From an uncultured Blautia sp. (GTDB lineage Bacteria; Bacillota; Clostridia; Lachnospirales; Lachnospiraceae), in contig UQMI01000010.1 in the NCBI GenBank assembly GCA_900542045.1, positions 5,251 to 69,250 on the forward strand: a stretch of DNA of 64,000 nucleotides. Reading direction: 5' to 3'. This document shows, in pieces, positions 60,736 through 64,000 of this stretch. The notes below the pieces were generated by a model. That model was not told where the DNA came from. It searched no databases and saw only the letters and a program-made list of their open reading frames with translations. Each line of letters starts with the position of its first letter. Positions within the stretch are counted from its first letter, which is position 1. Both the position numbers and the translations under genes were made by a program.

Positions 60736-61649
60736 GCCTCGTCACCTGCGCTTTCCACAAAAATATCCGTCAATGACGGCTCATACATTCCAAAAAATTC
60801 CACATCAATCTGATGCCTGGCCAGCCGTTCCATGATAAGAAGCTTATTCTCCGGCTGTTTTTTCCGGATGATCACCCGGTCTTTCCGTATTTTTTCCACT
60901 TCCAGCAGATCACTGAAAAATTCCTGCAGGATGACTGCCAGCTCCCGGGGATCCTGATCCAGACTGCTGACTACCAGCCGGTCCCTGCCAAATTCCCTCT
61001 TGATCTCCCGCAGCTCGCCTTTGCGCGCCACTTCTCCTTTATTAATAATAACGATATCCTCGCAGAATTCTTCTACATATCCCATCTGATGACTGGAAAA
61101 GATCACCAGCCTTCCACTGTCTATGGTTTCCCGGATCACATCCTTCAAAATCTGGGAATTCACAGGATCCAGCCCTGAAAATGGCTCATCCAGGATTACA
61201 ATGTCCGGATTGCAGACCAGAGTCTGGGCCAGCTGCACCTTCTGCTGATTTCCCTTGGAAAGTGTTTCCAGCTTCTGTTTCTCGTATTCGGATACACCCA
61301 AACGCTCCAGCCAGTATTTCATATTTTTCCTTGCGTCTCTCTGCGACAGTCCACGGAGACGTCCCAGATAAATCATCTGCTCTTCTACTGTCTTTTTTGG
61401 ATATAACCCCCGTTCTTCCGGCAGATATCCAATCTGAAATTCTCCTGGATGAAATGGCTTTCCATCCATCAGGATCTTTCCGCTGTCTGCCTTGAACACA
61501 TCCATAAGAATCCGGATGGTCGTAGTCTTACCTGCTCCATTGCGCCCGAGAAGTCCCAGGGCCCGGCCGCTGTCAATGGAGAAAGAAATTCCATGCAGAA
61601 CTTCCTTTTCTCCAAAGCTTTTTCTTAAATTGATCACTTCCAGTTTCAT
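60732..61649 (-). CDS. ABC transporter ATP-binding protein (NatA-like)
   Basis: A 305-residue ATPase with LGRNGAGKTTTIRIL (Walker A), a degenerate LSKGNQQKVQLAQTL signature, VILDEPFSGLDPVN (Walker B), and a DUF4162-like C-terminal extension seen in NatA-type exporters. It lies in the operon XRE regulator, DUF3169 protein, ATPase, permease. Confidence 0.93.
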   Translation of the reverse strand: MKLEVINLRKSFGEKEVLHGISFSIDSGRALGLLGRNGAGKTTTIRILMDVFKADSGKILMDGKPFHPGEFQIGYLPEERGLYPKKTVEEQMIYLGRLRGLSQRDARKNMKYWLERLGVSEYEKQKLETLSKGNQQKVQLAQTLVCNPDIVILDEPFSGLDPVNSQILKDVIRETIDSGRLVIFSSHQMGYVEEFCEDIVIINKGEVARKGELREIKREFGRDRLVVSSLDQDPRELAVILQEFFSDLLEVEKIRKDRVIIRKKQPENKLLIMERLARHQIDVEFFGMYEPSLTDIFVESAGDEA

Positions 61650-61658
61650 CTGTCCCTT

Positions 61659-62459
61659 TTATCCTCTCCGTTTATTTCTCTCCAGTTCCATAGTATACAT
61701 ATAACTTGCCACAGTTTGTGCGATTCCTAATACGGCTACCATTATTACCGCCATCAGTCCGGTATTCCATGTCATATGACACAGCACTGTTACCACCAGT
61801 ACCACCATGATGAATATCCCCATAAACTGCTGGGTCTTGTAAGCACTCTTATAAATCTTCTGACGTTCTGCTTCATCACAGCCATGCAGCCATTCTTTCT
61901 GAAAATCAAAATCTCCGGGATCTCCCTGCATTCTGGGATCAATGGTCTGGATCAGCCGAATCAGCCTGATCTGCTGCACAGACTGCACGATCATGATCAG
62001 AATGAACAGCCCCAGCAAAAATCCCGCATGCACGTCCTGTTCCAGGGAAAGGACCAGCTGGAGTATGGCTGCAATGATAACGACATAACCAAATACCATG
62101 GACTTTCCGCCCCAGGAATCCAGTCTGTATTCTAAAGCATCTGCATCCTGATCCCGCTCTTCTGCCTGTCTCAGTTCTTCGCCCAGCTTCTTCACCTGGA
62201 TATAGCTGCCGATCCCCATCAGCAGAGCGGCTGCCAGCAGTATTCCCATGATCACCAGTCCATTCTGTCCAATCCCCGCCAGCAGCTGACGGATGCCGTT
62301 CGCCACAGTCTCATATCCCACAGCGGCAACCACGCTCAGAGTAGCTCCGACCACAGCCCCTGCCATCATGATCAGAAATATTTTCAAATAGGATCTTCCG
62401 GTCACATGCTTGACCTGTTTCTTATTCTTTTCCATCTTCTTCTCACTCGTCATCTTCAT
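61659..62459 (-). CDS. DUF3169-type membrane protein
   Basis: About 266 residues with six membrane helices in three pairs. DUF3169 proteins are typically encoded with a small XRE regulator and an ABC exporter, as here. The start overlaps the regulator gene by 17 bases; ATG 62453 two codons later is possible. The function is unknown. Confidence 0.7.
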   Translation of the reverse strand: MKMTSEKKMEKNKKQVKHVTGRSYLKIFLIMMAGAVVGATLSVVAAVGYETVANGIRQLLAGIGQNGLVIMGILLAAALLMGIGSYIQVKKLGEELRQAEERDQDADALEYRLDSWGGKSMVFGYVVIIAAILQLVLSLEQDVHAGFLLGLFILIMIVQSVQQIRLIRLIQTIDPRMQGDPGDFDFQKEWLHGCDEAERQKIYKSAYKTQQFMGIFIMVVLVVTVLCHMTWNTGLMAVIMVAVLGIAQTVASYMYTMELERNKRRG

Positions 62460-62661
62460 TCCCCTCCACGTAACTGAAAATATCTTCTACCTTTACCTGA
62501 AATATTTTGGCCAGCTTCAGCGCCAGTGTCACGGAGGGTGAATAATCCCCTCTTTCAATTAAACTTATGGTCTGTCGGGACACGCCAGCCTTCTTTCCCA
62601 AATCCGATTGATTGATACCGAGCCGTGCCCGATACTCTTTTAAACGATTCTCCAGTGGCAT
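62443..62661 (-). CDS. small XRE-family regulator
   Basis: A 72-residue Cro/C1-type protein (LGINQSDLGKKAGVSRQTIS, IERGDYSPSVTLALKLAKIF), nearly all helix-turn-helix. A GAAGGATAT box precedes the ATG, and a 10-base G tract lies just upstream of that. Paired palindromes at 62.79-62.84 kb are probable operators, giving autoregulation of this operon. Confidence 0.9.
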   Translation of the reverse strand: MPLENRLKEYRARLGINQSDLGKKAGVSRQTISLIERGDYSPSVTLALKLAKIFQVKVEDIFSYVEGNEDDE

Positions 62662-62672
62662 ATATCCTTCTA

Positions 62673-62682
62673 CCCCCCCCCC
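62673..62682 (-). repeat. homopolymer tract (G)10 in the XRE operon leader
   Basis: Ten C on the plus strand, ten G on the coding strand, 12 bases upstream of the regulator ATG at 62661 and next to its ribosome-binding site. Confidence 0.9.
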
Positions 62683-62779
62683 TAAATTTTGACCATTTTT
62701 GTTTTGTTTTAAACTATCCTTTCCTTTTGACCCGGATCATCTGCATGGGATCCATATGTCCCTTCCATGCAACTCATCC

Positions 62780-62839
62780 TTGTCATACTGACAACTTTTC
62801 TTGTCATGTACAGCATAGCACTGACAACTTTATTTGTCA
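62780..62839. promoter_or_regulatory. clustered TGACAA/TTGTCA operator palindromes
   Basis: TGACAACTTTTCTTGTCA (62789-62806) and TGACAACTTTATTTGTCA (62822-62839) are two near-identical 18-bp palindromes whose starts are 33 bp apart, about three helical turns. A further TTGTCA at 62780 forms TTGTCA-TAC-TGACAA with the first, and another half-site is near 62855. They are about 120-180 bases upstream of the XRE gene. Confidence 0.7.
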
Positions 62840-63133
62840 ATATGTAAATGAAATTTGTCACAAGAATTTTTTATTGAGCAACCAACGGTAAATGAAATTT
62901 ATCAAAAAAATTTACTGCTGAAGGATAACAGAAGATAATCAACCATAGTCAACCCGTTATGGGCTATTTTGTTATGGCTCTGTTTGGGGCTTCTGTTTTC
63001 TTCCATTTTGCACTCCTCACCTGCTGCTCTTTATTCCAGACCTTCTATTTTGGAACCATCCTGCCTCCTTTCCTCTGTTGTATACTGTGCCGATGACGAT
63101 TTCCAGGATCAGCGCCGTAGGACACTGGTTCAA

Positions 63134-63280
63134 TTCGGCACGGATTCCCATTTTCGGCTTCTCCACTGTACTCACCACCGGTTTGGTTCGGCACGGATTC
63201 CCATTTTCGGCTTTTCCACTGTACTCATACCGGTTTGGTTCGGCACTGGTTCTCATTTTCGGCTTCTCCACTGTACAACG
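63134..63280. repeat. 53/52-bp tandem repeat, about 2.8 copies
   Basis: TTCGGCAC recurs at 63134, 63187 and 63239, i.e. at 53 and 52 bp. Each unit includes CATTTTCGGCTTYTCCACTG followed by TACTCA. The part from TTCTCATTTTCGGCTTTTCC onward can be aligned by eye with the TTCCTCACTTCCGGCTTTTC part of the array at 24.5-25.1 kb. Confidence 0.88.
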
Positions 63281-63367
63281 AGCAGGAAACAGATAGGATT
63301 CGCCAATCTTCCCTTGGGGCTTTACAGTTATTCCTTTTTATGGAGCTGTTTTGCCAGGACACCCACT

Positions 63368-63625
63368 CTATTCACCGCGACTTCCTGTCCAATAGAAGAT
63401 ACTAGCGTTGACCATAATTTTAAACAGCTGTCTCGGGGGTACATAATTTTTATTTTTCTTTATCTTTCTATAAGTCTGATTAAAATTGCTGAGTTCCATT
63501 CCATCCACAAATGCACCCAAGAGACGGATTGGATCATCTACCGGGATCTCGAAAATAACAAACGAATCTACGTGGACTGTTCCATTATTGTACGGATAAC
63601 GGTGTGATAAGAAATATCCCAGCAT
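63368..63625 (-). pseudogene. truncated IS1182-type transposase, N-terminal fragment
   Basis: An 85-codon frame with VHVDSFVIFEIPVDDPIRLL, GAFVDGMELSNFNQTYRKI and VPPRQLFKIMVNA. This is the N-terminal region of IS1182-like transposases. Similarity stops at MVNA, and the frame ends 14 codons later, so the catalytic DDE part is missing. It is a remnant of an insertion sequence; no terminal inverted repeats were recognised. Confidence 0.72.
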
Positions 63626-63721
63626 ATAGAAAACTGACTATAAGATAAGGGAAACTCCAGCAAATGAAAAAAGAACCTACAAAAAATACAGAAGTGCAAA
63701 AGATCTGACCACCAGAATGCA

Positions 63722-63765
63722 GAAACAGCAGCTGCCGCGTTAATAAGATGCGGTGCTGCTGTTTC
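63722..63765. terminator. hairpin downstream of the right-edge gene
   Basis: Arms GAAACAGCAGC (63722-63732) and GCTGCTGTTTC (63755-63765) with extra inner pairs CCGC/GCGG. It lies 57 bases after the minus-strand gene end. As with other hairpins here, the better T-rich stretch (CGGTCTTTTC) is on the plus side. Confidence 0.6.
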
Positions 63766-63821
63766 CGGTCTTTTCTGTTCAATCCTGATGCGGCGATGAA
63801 ACCCTGACACTTTTCCTGCCT

Positions 63822-64000
63822 TTACGAAAGGATCTCCCTCACTTCTTCAACAGAAATTTCACAGATTTCGGCGATTTCCTTCTCCGTCTTCCCGGCCATC
63901 CATAACTGAAAGACCTGTTTAGCCAGCTGTTTCCCAATAGAGATACATTCTTCTCTCATATCCAAAAGTGCCTGACACATATCGATCTCTCCTTCCTCAT
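63822..64000 (-). CDS. C-terminal part of a possible Rpn-family nuclease/transposase-like protein
   Basis: The last 58 codons of a gene entering from the right edge: EEGEIDMCQALLDMREECIS near the start and QVFQLWMAGKTEKEIAEICE, then ISVEEVREILS at the end. The MCQALLDMREE pattern followed by a basic, HTH-like tail (KTEKEIAEICEISVEEV) is seen at the end of Rpn/PD-(D/E)XK transposase-associated proteins of Lachnospiraceae. The catalytic domain would be outside the window, so the assignment is tentative. Confidence 0.5.
   Translation of the reverse strand, partial: EEGEIDMCQALLDMREECISIGKQLAKQVFQLWMAGKTEKEIAEICEISVEEVREILS

Larger units (their letters stand above)
62662..63367. other. 706-base gene-free region
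   Basis: Contains the G tract (62673-62682), the operator-like palindromes (62780-62839), AT-rich sequence with a repeated AAATGAAATTT(G/A)TCA element (about 62847-62910), and the short 53-bp repeat array (63134-63280). No credible gene was found; open frames on both strands simply run through the repeats. Confidence 0.65.

Noticed and set aside
62969..63607. A 212-codon plus-strand frame across the short repeat array
   Set aside because: It crosses the repeat array and runs antisense to the transposase remnant; no RBS and no recognisable domain.
1..64000. tRNA or rRNA genes
   Set aside because: No cloverleaf with a GTTCRA-type arm or rRNA-like stretch was noticed by eye; a covariance-model scan would be decisive.

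Overview
This window looks like a chromosomal segment from a Gram-positive, endospore-forming, anaerobic Firmicute, most likely a Lachnospiraceae of the Blautia/Ruminococcus type. The reasons are sporulation genes (spoIIP, gpr, a GerMN lipoprotein), an MreB/Mbl homologue, surface proteins with choline-binding-type repeats, a corrinoid/tetrahydrofolate methyl-transfer operon as found in acetogens, a Gram-positive LexA box, and strong GGAGG ribosome-binding sites with frequent TTG/GTG starts. The genus is inferred from gene content only.

Left part (1-25.6 kb) is mostly envelope biology. At the left edge are the N-terminus of RmlB and a DUF2142 membrane protein. A small redox module follows (TlpA-like lipoprotein, CD1871A-type CXXC microprotein, NapH-like ferredoxin membrane protein). 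Next come two repeat-bearing hydrolases (GH25 lysozyme, amidase_3), then a plus-strand six-gene operon (9.4-14.6 kb): WecE-like aminotransferase, two half-size EamA transporters, an ArnC-like glycosyltransferase, a second aminotransferase-fold protein and an ATP-grasp ligase. This reads as a pathway that makes a lipid-linked 4-amino-4,6-dideoxy sugar, flips it and decorates a surface polymer. From 14.6 to 25.1 kb lie a diguanylate cyclase, a fused HTH/cytidylyltransferase/choline-kinase protein, an L,D-transpeptidase and a NAGPA-domain protein (both with repeats), an XRE regulator, and a separate LicC-type cytidylyltransferase. Together these suggest phosphocholine decoration plus the proteins that bind it. 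LicC is followed by a striking 53-bp tandem array.

Middle part (25.6-41.7 kb) is mainly minus-strand housekeeping: a five-gene operon ending cdaA-cdaR-ptsH, comFC, recD2, mreB/mbl, uvrA (with LexA box), hemW, and lepA. A plus-strand SPFH/ribbon-helix-helix pair sits between lepA and hemW.

From 42.2 to 48.7 kb a plus-strand corrinoid methyl-transfer operon (pterin methyltransferase, two corrinoid proteins, RamA-like activator, DUF2284 protein, PucR-type regulator) lies between lepA and spoIIP. No substrate methyltransferase is visible. From 48.7 to 58.8 kb come spoIIP, gpr, rpsT, holA, comEC, the GerMN lipoprotein, a two-component system and comEA.

The right end (58.9-64 kb) holds a DMT transporter, an XRE/DUF3169/NatAB-type operon with duplicated operators and a 10-bp G tract in its leader, a short second array of about 53 bp that looks related to the first, a broken transposase, and the C-terminus of a possible Rpn-type nuclease. 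No rRNA, tRNA or CRISPR array was seen.
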